Shown one piece after another: positions 21,282 to 37,295 of a DNA stretch of 64,000 nt (within the stretch, counting starts at the first letter, position 1; the number at the start of each line of letters is the position of its first letter). Both the position numbers and the translations under genes were made by a program. Below the pieces are notes generated by a model. That model had not been told where the DNA came from. It was given only the letters and a program-made list of their open reading frames with translations, and made no database searches. Location of the stretch: NCBI RefSeq assembly GCF_034702125.1, contig NC_085872.1, positions 25,056,502 through 25,120,501 on the forward strand, read 5' to 3'. This stretch comes from Engraulis encrasicolus (taxonomy: Eukaryota; Chordata; Actinopteri; Clupeiformes; Engraulidae).

Positions 21282-21960
21282 GCTTGCGATCTATGCTTTC
21301 TTAGTCTCTTAAGGGTTTAAAACATGCTTAATGGTCAACCAAGAAAATAGCTTGCGAGTTCCACAGACTTGACGTTATGACTGCAACATCATCCCACTTT
21401 CTTCCGTTTATTTTCAAAGACCCTCCCACACAATACATGCTAACCAATGGCAAGTTCAGACTCAGTTTCTCGACCCTTGCGTCACGTCCGTGGTAAACAT
21501 AAACACAGTGGCCAGACAGGAGCCAGACACAACACACTCCGGTTGTCTTTATTTTTCCACTATCTGCATGCTTTGTAAATCCTGAAAATTTTGAATAAAA
21601 AACGACACATTTGATTTCTAAGTGCCACGTTTCTGTAGGGCCTTATATAGGTAAATGTAGGCCTATACATCCTAGAATTTCATGGTAGCCTACCAGCATT
21701 TCTCACCAAATTTTGAATGGGGCAACAAGGAATGTAGATGGAGAAACTTAAACTAGTAGGCCTACAGCAAAAAAGACCTCCTCAGAAGATATTTATTTAT
21801 TAATAAACAGAGCATGTTGTCAACCCCTTCATTTAGCTCATTACTCTATCACTTTATTGTTATTTCTACTGGTTGATCACTGGTCCACCACTCACTCACC
21901 AATGTTAAATGCTCAGTTATTATTTATTACTTCATCACTTTACTGTTATTGGTCCATCAC

Positions 21961-22387
21961 TGTGACTTGTCCTGTCTTGCACTTTGACGTCAATCTGTAA
22001 ATGCCAGTCCTGTGTATATCTATGAGTGCATTACAATATGCGACCTTGCCTCCTCCACTTGTGCTTGTCTCCTCGTCCCGCCTCCTGGCCCCTCCTCCGT
22101 GGAGAAAGTTTCCCAGCTGTCAGCCTAGCCACAACAGCTTTTGAGGGACTGTTTTTCATTCACCATCCCAATTGCTAATGAGAAAAAGACTCTACAATTG
22201 AGCTTTTGCAAGATATTGAAATATAATGCTGTTGTCAGTGATGTCATCATGACACATTACATCCTGGTACGAGGAGACAAGGTCGCATATTGTAACACAC
22301 ACAGAGTCCTTTCAAGGTATAGAGAGAAGTGTAATTTCAATTTCCTTGTATGACCTGTGCATATGAAGAAACGGACAATAAAAGCTA
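21961..22387 (+). mobile_element. Retroposon 3' tail split by a miniature element
   Basis: The left part ACTTGTCCTGTCTTGCACTT..TGTGTATATCTATGA and the right part GAGTCCTTTCAAGG..TTGTATGACCTGTGCATAT..GACAATAAAAGC correspond to one continuous segment at 8204-8356. The inserted DNA occupies about 22020-22305. Confidence 0.6.
22020..22305. mobile_element. Miniature element, third copy of the 11849 family
   Basis: The ends GAGTGCATTACAATATGCGA and TCGCATATTGTAACACAC are inverted repeats. The interior shares TTGAGCTTTTGCAAGATATTG and GTCAGTGATGTCATCATGAC with the copy at 11849. It sits inside the retroposon tail at 21961-22387. Confidence 0.7.
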
Positions 22388-22863
22388 GTAGCCCAGCCTA
22401 AGTGCAACATAGTCTGCTCATGCTTAGGTGGCGGCCTATCTGTTTTTTGGATGCGTGTCTTTGTATTAGGCCTATATTATATTTTTTGTTATAGACCGAA
22501 CAAAGCACATATGGAAAAAACATTTATCACAGGATCCTTGCTTCCTGGCTTGCTGATGGGTGGGGGACTATGAGTGATTGGAGAGTGGGCAGAGAGTTCA
22601 GCATCCTGACCTGACTGCTTAGTGGATGAAGCTGTTAGGAAGCCTGGTGGTATGGGAGCAGAGGGTTCTGTATCTCTTCCCAGTGGACAGGAGGTGAACA
22701 GTTTGTTTGCAGGTTGGTGTGTGTCCTTGACAATCATCAGTGCTTTGAGGGCTTTGCGGGTGAGGCGGATGGTGTATAGGCCTACGTCCTTTAGGGAGGG
22801 GAGTGGTGTTCCAATGATCCTCTTCTTCTTGTAGTCCGCGTTGCTTCCGCCCCATACATGCAT

Positions 22864-23283
22864 GGATGCATTCCAATATGCACACTCCCGTCCTCCACTT
22901 GTGCTTGTGGCCTCGCCCCGCCTCCTGGCCCCTTCTCCGGGGAGAAAACAAAACAGTTTCCCTGCTGTCAGCCTAGACCAGGGACCATGTTGGAAATCAG
23001 GGACCATGTTGGAAATAAGTGTTTACGCTTTTACATGTTATCCCTTGGATACCTTTTTGTCTTCCTATATCCATAAATAAACCAAACCAAACAAAAAAAC
23101 TAGATGCAACAACTTTTGGTGGACTGTTTTTCATTCACCATTCCAATTGCAAATGAGAAAATGACATTAGAATTGTGATTTTGCAAGATTTTGAATTATT
23201 TTTCTGGTGTCAGTCACATCATCATGAGGTCACAAGCAGGCAAGTGAGCAAGGGAGGACAGAAGTCTGCAGATTGGAATCCAA
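22864..23283. mobile_element. Miniature element, fourth copy, itself interrupted
   Basis: The left end TGCATTCCAATATGCACACT is followed by the C-rich body CGCCCCGCCTCCTGGCCCCT. The right end reads GACAGAAGTCTGCAGATTGGAA. The body is split by a 122-base retroposed insert at 22978-23099. Confidence 0.65.
22978..23099 (+). mobile_element. Short retroposed insert with CTAGA duplication
   Basis: Begins CCAGGGACCATGTTGGAAAT, contains a second copy of GGGACCATGTTGGAAAT, and ends ATAAATAAACCAAACCAAAC plus an A run. CTAGA occurs on both sides (22973-22977 and 23100-23104), consistent with a target-primed retroposition of a LINE 3' end. Confidence 0.6.
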
Positions 23284-24701
23284 CATATGATGCAACTGGA
23301 CAGGATGCTCTCGATGGTTTCTCTGAAGGATGTGGTGGTGGTGATGGGAGGTGTAGCACTTACCCCAATATAACACCAATGATCTTCTGATCCGCTGATG
23401 ACCATTTTAGCAAGGCCCACAAAGGGCCCTCATGTCAATACAATACATTCAGTGTAGAGTTGATCCCATTCTGCCCCTTCCTCACTCCCTACATATGACA
23501 TTTGAACATATTCAAATTAAAATGAAAAAAAAAATCCCTCATTTTAAATATCCTATACAATACAATACAATACAATATCTTTTATTTGTCATTGTGACAA
23601 GCACAACGAAATTGTGCATTCCTTGTTGAAGCAAAAATAAATAAAAAATAAGAATAAAAATAAAATTAAAAAATGGAATAAAAAGAATGGTATGTATATA
23701 AAAACTATGCTTTTGATGCAAAATTCAGTTCTGTGACGGCTGCTGCATAGAAACTGTTTTTCAGTCTGTTTGTCCTTGTCTATGCAGAGAGGGAAGTAAA
23801 AGGATAGCACGCTTAAGATTTTATTTTTCTTATTTATTCGCCAACAAACGTTTCGGGTTCAGAGTGCTATTTCAAGTTGGTCAGAATACACAGTATACCA
23901 GTCTTTACAACCACAACTTGATCTAACATCTCATCAATAGGGGGCACTAGTTCCTTTAAAAAGATGTGCTTGTTGCTGCCGGTTTCAGTACTTGTCTTTC
24001 TTGACTGCTTTGAGATGCTTTTGCAAACATGCCGTTCCACATCCCTCCACGCCCTTGAATAAAAACATACCAGGTGGGAATTGTAAGGCACTGATGCCTT
24101 AGGCTAGGGCTCCACAGCATGTGTAGACTGTTTCTTTACGTTATATAGCCCCAATAAAGTTGAAATTGTGACAGTACATCTTATCAATTAATTATTATTA
24201 ACAAATTATTAGTGATTTTGCTACACTTTGCAACAGTACACATGGTCATCCCCTTGTGAACAAGTGGTGCGTGCATCACATCTCTTTACAATGTACAGTA
24301 GATACGATAAGCATGTATAATATGGTTGTGTATATTGCCCCAGCCTAGGGCCACCTCAAATCCAATAGGCCTACCTGAGCATGACGAGCTGTGCCATAAC
24401 CTGGTTGACACTAACACCAGCTTGTGGTTACAGTGCGTGCATGTGTTTCACTTCTGTACTAGTTTCTATTCTACCCTTTTTCAATGTGATGTAAATATCC
24501 CAGTTTTTCTATACCTTTATGTAAATAGCTCACTGTGTTGTACAGTAGCCCTTTAATGTCTGCGGTGAGTGTTTTCAATTGCATTGTGAATGTGTATGTA
24601 CATCTGAATATTTATCAATAAAAGGAATTATATTTAAGTTAAACTGGAACTCTATACACATCATTCCTCAGCTTGCAGGCACATCACAGTAGGAAAAATA
24701 T
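23284..24701. other. Intergenic repeats, no gene recognised
   Basis: Contains an AT-rich stretch with ACAATACAATACAATA repeats near 23557, and A-rich and AATAAA-bearing tails near 24150 and 24615 that look like retroposon ends. No coding family match on either strand. Confidence 0.45.
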
Positions 24702-24824
24702 CAATTGAAGAGAGAAGCTGGAGCACACTGCGACTGAAAGTTTCATCAATTTATTCGATTCAGTCAGGTGTTTGCCCCTAATACATTTAAAACTGCAGTG
24801 TGATCCAGCTTCCCTCTTCAATTG
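24702..24824. repeat. Inverted-repeat mini-element upstream of ppp1r3g
   Basis: The left arm CAATTGAAGAGAGAAGCTGG..CACACTGC pairs with the right arm GCAGTGTGATCCAGCTTCCC..TCTTCAATTG around a spacer of about 60 bases. Likely a solo pair of transposon termini or a very small foldback element. Confidence 0.65.
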
Positions 24825-25497
24825 GCATTATATTGTGAATGGAATAAAAAGTAAGGCCATGCAAGCCATCAAGGTCAATACAGATAATTTTTGTGAATAC
24901 ATTTAAATGTTGGAGCCTCCTGGTCTACAGAAAGGACGTGACAGAGCTCATGTTGAAAGCCTTTGACGCAGGGAATTCAAGGGTCAACACGCACTCACAT
25001 TCAGTGTTTGTTCTGTAGATGACGTAATATTGAATAGCCTAGGCCTACATGCAAATATTGAATACAATATTGAATACACGGCATAATAAATTGACTATTT
25101 CATAAAAATCTTCAATTGAAGGCAAACACAATTCGATTTGTTAGTAGACCCCACAAATAGTCATGCTTGATTAACAAAATTATTTAGGCCTAGGTTTAGG
25201 CCTAGTGTTGGTTATTATTTTGTAATTTCTTTTCATATTCATGTGAGCACCAGTTAAACCATTATAATCAATAGTAGCCTAATGATTTAGTATCTTAAGC
25301 TGCAACAAATGCAATCCAAGTTTTTCTGACTTCAAGTTGCCATCTGAAATGGTTGTCAATATTATTGTTTATTCTTCCATGCGTAGAAGTGACGCAACGG
25401 TGAAGCTGACGTGATCCTTCACACGCGCAGCCTGTGTACATAATAACTACAGTTAAAAGACCCTGTGTTTTGGGGACTTCGCCTCCATCCATCAATC

Positions 25498-26295
25498 ATG
25501 GAAACTGGTTCGCCGAACTCGATCGGTTCTGCTGAACTGGCCGCTGCTTTTCAGGATTTCTCAACTTCAACGTCACTGCGAAATCAGGGAAAGACTTCAT
25601 CAGAACCAAACGAAAATGATGACATGTGCCCGATGGAATCACCGAAAAGTAGCAGGGACCGACGCAGAACCAAGTCTTTGCCTGTATCTTCAGAACAGGC
25701 AAGCCTTCTCGCAAGATGCGCGAAGAGAGTACAGTTTGCAGACACTCTTGGACTAGACTTGGCGAACGTAAAGCACTTCAATGTGACCGAGGATCCACAT
25801 GTTCCGTCCCAAGTCTTCAGCAGACTGAGAAGTTACCCACCAGATGAGCCGCAAGACAGTGTTGATCTGTGCGACGCATTTTCGTCGTCTTTGAAACTGT
25901 ATCGCTTGAGCCCACGTTTTACCATGCCCATTGAATCGGACAACTTCTTTGCACGCCTTTGGCAAAGCCGGGTCGCTTTGGAGAAAGTGACCATCACCCA
26001 TTTTGACGTTAAAGGTGTTATTCGGGTGACAGATACCAATTCAACGAGGAAAGAAGTCGGGGTGAGGCATACTTTTAATAACTGGTTGACGTGCATGGAC
26101 ACCAAAGCTGTCCACGAATCTGGCGAAACGCACGAAGGAGAGCTTTGGAATCAGTTTGAGTTCACCCTCCACATACCTCCATATATGAACCCAGACTTTT
26201 CTGTGCAGTTCGCTGTGTACTGTCTCACCGACGATGGTGACTACTGGGACAACAACGAGGGCCGAAACTACGTCCTCAGATGGGATCAGACTTAA
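25498..26295 (+). CDS. ppp1r3g: PP1 regulatory subunit 3G, glycogen-targeting
   Basis: Targets protein phosphatase 1 to glycogen, promoting glycogen synthase activation, mainly in liver in mammals (family knowledge). A single coding exon gives 265 residues. The PP1-docking RVxF motif is seen as KRVQFAD at residues 76-82, preceded by a basic, serine-rich stretch (SSRDRRRTKSLP, 51-62). A CBM21 glycogen-binding domain spans about 138-262: LSPRFTMP, VTITHFDVKGVIRVTD, VRHTFNNWLTCMD, WNQFEFTLHIPP and the signature YWDNNEGRNYVLRW at 249-262. ATG 25498 is chosen because the frame further left has no ATG and lies in leader sequence. Shorter than the human protein. PPP1R3G rather than PPP1R3B/C/D is supported by position between rpp40 and lyrm4; sequence alone leaves paralogue confusion possible. 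Confidence 0.88.
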   Translation: METGSPNSIGSAELAAAFQDFSTSTSLRNQGKTSSEPNENDDMCPMESPKSSRDRRRTKSLPVSSEQASLLARCAKRVQFADTLGLDLANVKHFNVTEDPHVPSQVFSRLRSYPPDEPQDSVDLCDAFSSSLKLYRLSPRFTMPIESDNFFARLWQSRVALEKVTITHFDVKGVIRVTDTNSTRKEVGVRHTFNNWLTCMDTKAVHESGETHEGELWNQFEFTLHIPPYMNPDFSVQFAVYCLTDDGDYWDNNEGRNYVLRWDQT

Positions 26296-26637
26296 TATTT
26301 CACAATGTGGTAAAGTTTTTGAAACATGCCATATGTGGAGAGCAAATGTTATGTTGGCTACTTTGGGTAGCCTAATTTCTGTATTGACCTGACTCTAATG
26401 CTTGAATTTGGAGGCTGATAAAATACTTACAAGAAGAAACTTTCAGAACTATTTAATACTACATCTTTAATACACACTTATGGCAGAACATCATCTGGAC
26501 ATGAACAAAATATAATTATAATACACTGAAATGTACAATTTGCTGTGCAATCTCCAGCGTATGTACGTGGCAAAAGCCTATAGGCTACATTGAACCTTAG
26601 CTGCGGCTGGTCCCAATTAATGTCATTAGCTTAGATG

Positions 26638-29937
<3,300 letters not shown>

Positions 29938-31204
29938 GTTTACAATAGTATGAAGGACCCCGAATGGAATATAGGAAGTCAACATATTGCCTGTATGAGT
30001 TTAGATGCAGCAACTTCTGCCAGTGTGACAACAACCCACATAATCGTGTATCATACACATAGAAGGGACACGTTCGTTTTAGAGTAAAAATCCTTGTGCA
30101 GTTGTTTTTTTCTTTTTTTGATAGTCCTTGTTCATTCCGACTTGGTAATGATGATGCTTTCACAGGTAAACTTATTAACTTAACCATTCAGAATAGGCTA
30201 CATCGTGCTGTTAAATCCAAATTGCAGGTTAAATTGTTGTCTGTAACAATAATTATTTTTTTTTAAATGTTCAAAAAAATGTTTGACAACATGCCTGTGC
30301 TACCATTTCTTTTTGTAGTTGGCTATATGCGGCATATCTGAGTGGTTTTCTGTGTAAATATCAAATGACACTTGCTCTTTTTGGCCAACAAGAACTAGAC
30401 CAGTTCCTTTCTGCAGTCATCTGATGGCTACTTTTGTAACACCTGAAGTTGCGTCGCTCACGTTACTCGTGATACATTGTAGCAAAGTCAAGCATCTTTT
30501 ACACATCCTTTTTCCTGACGCCAGGGGGGAGTATTTTGCAGGTGCTCTGTCCACACAGGTTCCTTACTTAGCCAGACTGAGTTGAGTTTTTTATGTTATG
30601 GAAAAACAAAATAATTGCTTTTCACTGTGGACAGTGAATAAAGACAGTGAATAAAAAATATTACTTGCCGCCTGTTGATATTTGCCATTGTACAAAGAAA
30701 GACTAATAGTGCTAGCAAAAGAAAGATAGGCCCTACTTACAAAAAAACATGCTGGCTCTGGACAAATAGCCTAAATTTCCACTGATTTGGCATAGACCTA
30801 TAGGCTAGGCTATATGTGAGTGGTTTTGTTATTCTGATTCTATTCGTTATTTATAGACAACCTGTAGTTTGCAGTTTTTATGGACATAGGACAATATGTC
30901 CACATTGACTTTTTGATTGAACTGCATCACTTTCTCAACCAGCATGTTCACCTCATGCATAGGCCTATTCATCATTATCCACAGACTTTCCATTTTTTTC
31001 AGCACACAATATTAATTAGTTACTAATTTAAAGCATGCTGGTAATTAGGGTGAGTTTTCCTCCAAGGGATATTAACTCTGTCTGACAACCAAAACTGCAG
31101 GTAGTGTCTCAGGTTAGGCACTAATGACTTCAATTATGCAATGCAAGCTAGGGTACTTCGTAATAGGTGTAGAGCAATATGATGCAATCGGGGGATTAAC
31201 TAAA

Positions 31205-31206
<2 letters not shown>
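29938..31206. other. Region upstream of lyrm4, no gene recognised
   Basis: In human the mitochondrial phenylalanyl-tRNA synthetase gene starts head to head with LYRM4 in this position. I see no matching exon here on either strand. AT-rich sequence only. Confidence 0.45.

Positions 31207-31207
<1 letters not shown>

Positions 31208-31273
<66 letters not shown>
31208..31273. repeat. (GA)n microsatellite
   Basis: About 33 GA units, followed by a purine-rich GAAGGGAGGG run. Confidence 0.97.
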
Positions 31274-31276
<3 letters not shown>

Positions 31277-31690
31277 GAGGGTGGGTGTGTGAGAGACAGG
31301 CAGTGTGCGGAAGAGTACATTAAAACCTTTGCTTCTCAATAAGGGGCGTTTTGTGCTGTACTGCTTTTGACCCAGATCTGAGAGGAGGTGACAGCAGGAC
31401 TCCCTTGGGTGTTCCCCATGCAGCTAGCATTCTACCAAAACACATGGGACCTACGTAGTGTTAATAACCCTGCGGAATCGTACTTTTGTACCCAGGGGCA
31501 CAGACGATGGAGGTGGGGGTGAATAGCATGGCAAAGCACAGTCCGACTGTTCTCTCTGCTGTGGTGTGTTTTAAAGGAAACTTTGGTTGCTCAGGTTCTG
31601 GGGTTTCCCTCATCTTTACTATGTTCATGTTGGATGATTTGGCACATGTAGAGAATGGGCTATAAATGAAGAATGGAAGCATGTGCTATA

Positions 31691-32067
31691 CAGGGCTTGA
31701 CATTAACTTCTTCACCCACCGGCCACTGTGGCTAGTGGTTTTCCCGAGTCACTAGCCATTCAGATATTCCACTAGCCACAGATTTTATATTGCTTTTTCT
31801 TCTTTATCATGATGATGTACGTCTAACTTCAGAAGATGTGGTGCCAGCAAGATGATTTCTACAAGGAAGCAAATAGAAATCAAGCTCAGCTTTTCTTGAA
31901 CTCAAATATAAACAATTAATACACAAGGGGCAAACAACAGAAGAAGTGTATGTCATACCAAGGAACAAGCTGCCAGCCAAATTGGCTAGTAACACTGAAA
32001 GTATTACTAGCCAAAGCCAAATTTTACCAGCATTTGGCTTGTTGGCAGGTGCCAGTGTCAAGCCCTA
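31691..32067. mobile_element. hAT-type miniature element, perfect 8-bp duplication
   Basis: A 377-bp element flanked by GTGCTATA at 31683-31690 and 32068-32075. The ends CAGGGCTTGACATTAAC and GTGTCAAGCCCTA are inverted repeats. Interior GGCTAGT and CACTAGCCA motifs match the plan of the 11320 element. No transposase. Confidence 0.88.
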
Positions 32068-32075
32068 GTGCTATA

Positions 32076-33498
32076 AATGAATTTGACGAACTAGATGAAC
32101 TAGACAGTGCAAACCTCCGCCTAGGCCATGGGGTCACTGACGCCATAACATCTACACACTGTGGAATATGCCTATGATATAATATTCCTGCTTTAAAACT
32201 GTAGCAAGACAGTTAAGCAGAGAAGGATATACAGGATATACGTACAGAAGGATATACGTACAGCCAAACTATTTCCAGAGGGGAGATTGCAGGGAGAATT
32301 GAGCATGCATTTTGGTAGAAAATTTTGCCGACTTCACTTGGTGGGGTTATGCAGTAAGTCATTGTTTTGGTGGTGGGACAACTGTCGACTAATGGTTATG
32401 GAGTTGGACTTGGGATCGGAAGGTTGATGGTTCAAAATCTGCACCAGTTATGACATCATGTGGAACTCAAAATATTGATTCTGATGCCTCCACAGCCACA
32501 TTGAATTAGGCTACTGTATTTTGACCTCAGTTCGTGTACTTTGCAGTGCATTAGAACATAGCACCCATGCATTAAAAACTTATCAAGCAAACATGGATAC
32601 AAATGGGCAGGCAGACAGACACACAGCCTTGGAGTTACTGACTTCCATAGATTGTGTGGTCTCCCACACCCAATCTTGTCTGAAGTGTCCTTGAGCAATG
32701 AAGGCACCTAACCCCAGATTGCTCCACGGACTGTAACCAATATCCTGTACAATAACTGTAAATTGCATTATGTATTAAGTATTGCATAGTATGATGTCCC
32801 CATTGCATATTATTTGTGAGTGAAAAAAAATTGGCTGTAGAATAGCAATGTTTCAGACACCCATACTGTTGCATTCCCATGTTGTTGCCGTGTACAATGA
32901 GACTGCATGTGTAGTGCAGGGCATTGGAAATGGAAATGCTGAAGTCAAAGATTATGGACTTAAGTAGCAGCCTAATTATCGTCGACTTTCAAATCTCTTC
33001 GAGACTTGGTCTGACCTAGAGCATCACAATTAACGTTTCCCAAACGGCATTGTTGTCCGGCCTCCCTTGGTTTGCTACTGGTTGATTTGTTCCTGACAAA
33101 GTGGGTGGGGTTCCCGATTTTTCAAGAGATCAGAAACAATATTTACATTGCTCTTGGCTTAGAAGCAATGCGGACGGTGTTGGGTCACTAGGAGGGCGTG
33201 GCCTGGCTAATGATTATGGATCAAGATTATGGACTGTCAGAATGAGGAGAAGTGTGATGCAATGGCCTCTATTATTGGTTTAGGAAAGGTTGGATGACAC
33301 CTTAACTTTCACACAGGCAGGTGACAGGTAGCTGTGAAGAGAGCTTGGCAGCCATGTACACAAACACCATTAGATTAGCAATTAGATCATGGAGGTCAGT
33401 GAACAGGACTTTATTTATATGATATAGTGTCACTTCTATAAATGAAAGCAATGGAACACTTCTTTTTTTTTAAACGAATCGCTTTCGAATCGCTAATC
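32076..33498. other. Intergenic, nothing recognised
   Basis: No coding match and no clear element ends. A tandem AGGATATACGTACAG/AGGATATACA motif lies at about 32224-32262. Confidence 0.4.
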
Positions 33499-33506
33499 GT
33501 CTATTG

Positions 33507-33941
33507 CAGGGGTCAGGAACCTTTTTGGTGGAGAGAGCCATAAATGCCAAATTTTTAAAAAGAAATGTTCATGAGAACCATACCATTTAAAAAAAAACAC
33601 TGAGTAAAGCATGTATTTCAATTAAGCCCAACAATTTTAGAGTGTACTGTCAAATTATTGCTTTTATTGATAACAGGTAAGTATGGGGTTGCCAACTGTC
33701 AACTTCATTATGGTGAGGGTCTGGGAGAATTTTGTATTTCTTAGATGTAATTTCCTGCATTTTAACACTTTTTAACCTCCCTTGTCCCGTTTCAACTCAA
33801 TATGGAACCCGTACTTTTATTTATAAATACAGGACGATTCCATATTTCAAGGGATGGTTGGCAACCCTAGATAAGTAAGAGCCATATATAGTTCCCAAAA
33901 GAGCCACATGTGGCTCTAGAGCCATAGGTTCCTGACCCCTG
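33507..33941. mobile_element. hAT-type element, 8-bp duplication GTCTATTG/GTCTATCG
   Basis: A 435-bp element with ends CAGGGGTCAGGAACCTTTTT and AGGTTCCTGACCCCTG and the subterminal phrases AGAGCCATAAATG and GAGCCACATGTGGCTC. Target duplications differ by one base. Ends of this CAGGGGT type are common hAT termini in vertebrates. Confidence 0.85.
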
Positions 33942-34017
33942 GTCTATCGGGTGATTACTGCTGTCTTGACAGAGCAGGAGAACGGAATTGGATTCGGAAA
34001 GATGACTTTATTTTAAA

Positions 34018-34052
34018 AATAATAATAATAATAATAAATGTTTTTAAAATTG

Positions 34053-34094
<42 letters not shown>
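34018..34094. repeat. (AAT)n/(ATT)n tracts
   Basis: A short AAT array is followed after about 30 bases by an ATT array, a low-complexity inverted pair. Confidence 0.8.
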
Positions 34095-34096
<2 letters not shown>

Positions 34097-34358
34097 GTTT
34101 TTATTTTTATTTTTTATTTTTTTTTTAAATCCAAGACAGAATTATTTAGCACTGAATTGTGGTGAATTCTCATGAACAGCAAAATGTAAGGAGCAGTACA
34201 AATGAGCTTTCAAATGATCTTTAAGGACTTGTCACAGCCTTGAAGCAGCACCTGTTCATAACGGCAATGTATTTTCTGTTGGTCATTCTCTATCTCAGTC
34301 TCTGAGCCTCTATTTTTAGTCTAAAAACCCTTTGCCTCCTGTTTGCTCATGACACTAT

Positions 34359-34466
<108 letters not shown>

Positions 34467-35099
34467 TGGTTGCAGATGCAGGTAGGGGATGGTCTACTCT
34501 ACACTCTTGTTTGTCATCTTGGCAGTGGGCCCAGTGTTCTTGCCCGGGGACAGACATGCTGGTGGTGGTGCTGGAGGGATGTGAACAGAACAAAACAGAA
34601 CCACCAACTCAGCCACTTTTGGTCCCTTCACCAACCCCTCCCTCCCTCCCTCCCTCCCCCTGTCTCCACATGCTCCACTGCCTGTTAAGTCCAGGATAAA
34701 TATTTGTTTTGTCTGGTGCTCCTTAGCAGCCCTTGCTTTCCAGCCGCCTTTTTCCGGCAAAGGACATCAACTGATGTGCATGAATAAAAAGTTAAAAGAA
34801 ATGGAAAAAATTGTACATTCACACATGGTTTTTGTGCCACAGAATTACAAGTCCTGAATGTAAAGAGGCTATTTTACCAGTTGCATCAGGTAGGGCTCTG
34901 ACAGTTTTTTCCCCCCACCTAAATAAGAAAATAAATCTCAAGAATGTTGGCCCACCATTGCACAAGCGTGGACTGCATATGAGCAACGCCCTATCTGCTT
35001 GAACTGCATATGAGCAATGCCCTATCATCTTGTTTGTACGTCACTTAGCCACAGTCTGTTTTGCTGCTAACAAAACGCGGTAGTTTCACAGGGATGGAA

Positions 35100-35400
35100 A
35101 CTGGCCGTCCAAGGCAAAGACAGATTGTGGTATTTTAGGATGCGCAGATTGGCAGCGTGCGTGAGCTCAGGGTCGGCACCACTCCACAATCACACTCCCC
35201 ACCCCATCCTCATCTCATCCCTTCCCCTCCCCCTCCCTCTCCATCTCCACCTCCCGTCCCTATCCACTCCACCCACGCTCCCTCCCGTGCCCGCCCCCTC
35301 TCCTTCCCTTCTTCCTCTCCGGGCTGCCAGGGCCGAGCAGGGGGTAAGTAATGAGCTGTGACCAGGTCCCGCTCCGCTCCCTGACCAGAGAAAACCCTCA
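35100..35400. other. C-rich segment, function unknown
   Basis: A locally GC-rich block (GTGCGTGAGCTCAGGGTCGG onward) contains a long pyrimidine-rich run with CCCTCCCTCTCC and CGCCCCCTCTCC. Open frames on both strands are compositional. It could mark a regulatory region, but nothing identifies it. Confidence 0.3.
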
Positions 35401-37189
35401 TGTTTACTTTGTTTAAGACAATGACCAGGGCGAACCGGAGGCCCAGTTGCTTTCTGCTGCTGGGATACCTCTCGGAGGACTCCAGGGACAATACAACATG
35501 TCTCGTGCCCATTAAATTGGTGACACTTAAATTTATGTATTTTCTGAAGAACCTTATACACAGCGTGTTCAAAAACCAATGCTATTTCATCCCCACAGCC
35601 TGCATCAGCTACACTACGTTTCTGTGGTTTTCCACAACCCCCTATTTGGAGACTATTGTGTTCTTTTTGTCAAAAGTCACTCTGTGGACAAAGCATTTCG
35701 CAGCATTTCATGGTCCACCCGTTTCTTTTCTCTATGCCTTGTAAGGAATTTAGTGTCAGAATATCATTGCATCTTTGGCAAGTACCATCAAATAGATTTG
35801 ATTTGATTTAATTGCGCCTACTATTAAATATGCAACAACTTCTGACGGGAGGTATTTAGTGATTTTTTTTTGTCTGTTTTCAGTATAACCCTGATATCCA
35901 ATTAAATGAAATGTGGTGGCAAGAGAGTTGAATGCCCATCTATCCTTCCTGACTGACTAACCAGGCTGTGCATCATGCAGTTGTGTTTTATGACGTGGGT
36001 CACACTGTGATGAAGAAAAGCTTTTAAAAGGGAATCAAATCCTTCTAAATTTCTCTAAAGGATGCCACTTAAGTAGACTATAGCGAATTGGAATGTTGGG
36101 CACTTTTACAGTTTTTAGACCGACATTTAACAATACCTGCCCCATCATCCTGTTTTGGGTCTGATCCATATCTGTTTCTAGCCTACCCTGTCCTTGTCCT
36201 CTCTTGCCCCTGGTCTTGCCCTGTCTCTCTCTCTCTTTCTCTATCTGTCTGACTGTACTGATAGCTTTGTATTATTTATATGTCAATCCACTTCTTTTAT
36301 GTCCTCTGGGCTCTCTAAGTGACCACTCTTAAGCGTTCTTACACAGAGCATCGGATGTATAATTCATTAGCACAGAGAACCGTGGGCACGAAAAATGCTG
36401 GAGGAAGAGGTTTTAGAAAAGGATGGAAACAGTCCTGAAATGGAAGACTTGAATCTTTAGATAGCCTACTTTATGGGACCATCCAGGCCTAAGACACCCC
36501 CCCCCCTCCCCTATGTGTGTCTAATAGTTTACAGCTGTTTCCCACATTGATATATTGTGGCTATTTCCAGAGTGCACAAAAAAAACATAAAGCTTTTTTT
36601 TCAAAGATGACAAATATGACTTTCAGAAATGTCACAATATGTAGATACCAATAGGTAAATCAATATTTTGCTTGTAAAAATGGCGAGGACTTTAAGATTG
36701 TGTGAGATTGATGATTTATTTAATCATGTGCTCATTCTTAATTTTCATGTCAAGTTCTTGTCAAATACACCATCAAGCAAACTTGCCTTCCTGCCAGGAA
36801 AACCGGTCCACATGATTGCCAGTGGTGCAAAGCGTGCACACTGCACATGCCATCGCTAGCCTGAAATGAAAGGTCAGTGTCACCTCCTATAGCCACAGTC
36901 ATCGGTATGTTTTTGGCATGTATGAAAGAAGTGATATTTAGCTTCCTGTGAGGCGGCGAGGTGAAGATGCTACTCATCCATCATAGTCTGTGACCCTATC
37001 ATTGTCTTTAATCCTCATGTCATTCGGCTGCCTTCTCCTCCCTCCCTTAGCTCCACACAGCAGAGAATATCTCATTTTCCCTCAGTGCACTGTTTTTGCT
37101 GTTAACTACACTGTATGGGTTATGGCTGATTTGGAGGAAGAAACACAATATTGTTTCACATCATAATGCAGACTTCAACCCATGCTTTA

Positions 37190-37295
37190 TGGTATATTAT
37201 ATTATATGATGTTAAATTTCATTATATTTCATTATATTATATTATATTATATTATATTATATTATATTATATTATATTATATTATATTATATTAT
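37190..37295. repeat. (ATTAT)n pentanucleotide array
   Basis: About 15 tandem ATTAT units, preceded by degenerate TTATATTTCA units. Confidence 0.9.

Noticed and set aside
25465..25497. Extended N terminus for ppp1r3g
   Set aside because: The extra 11 codons start without an ATG and look like leader sequence; ATG 25498 is the first in frame.
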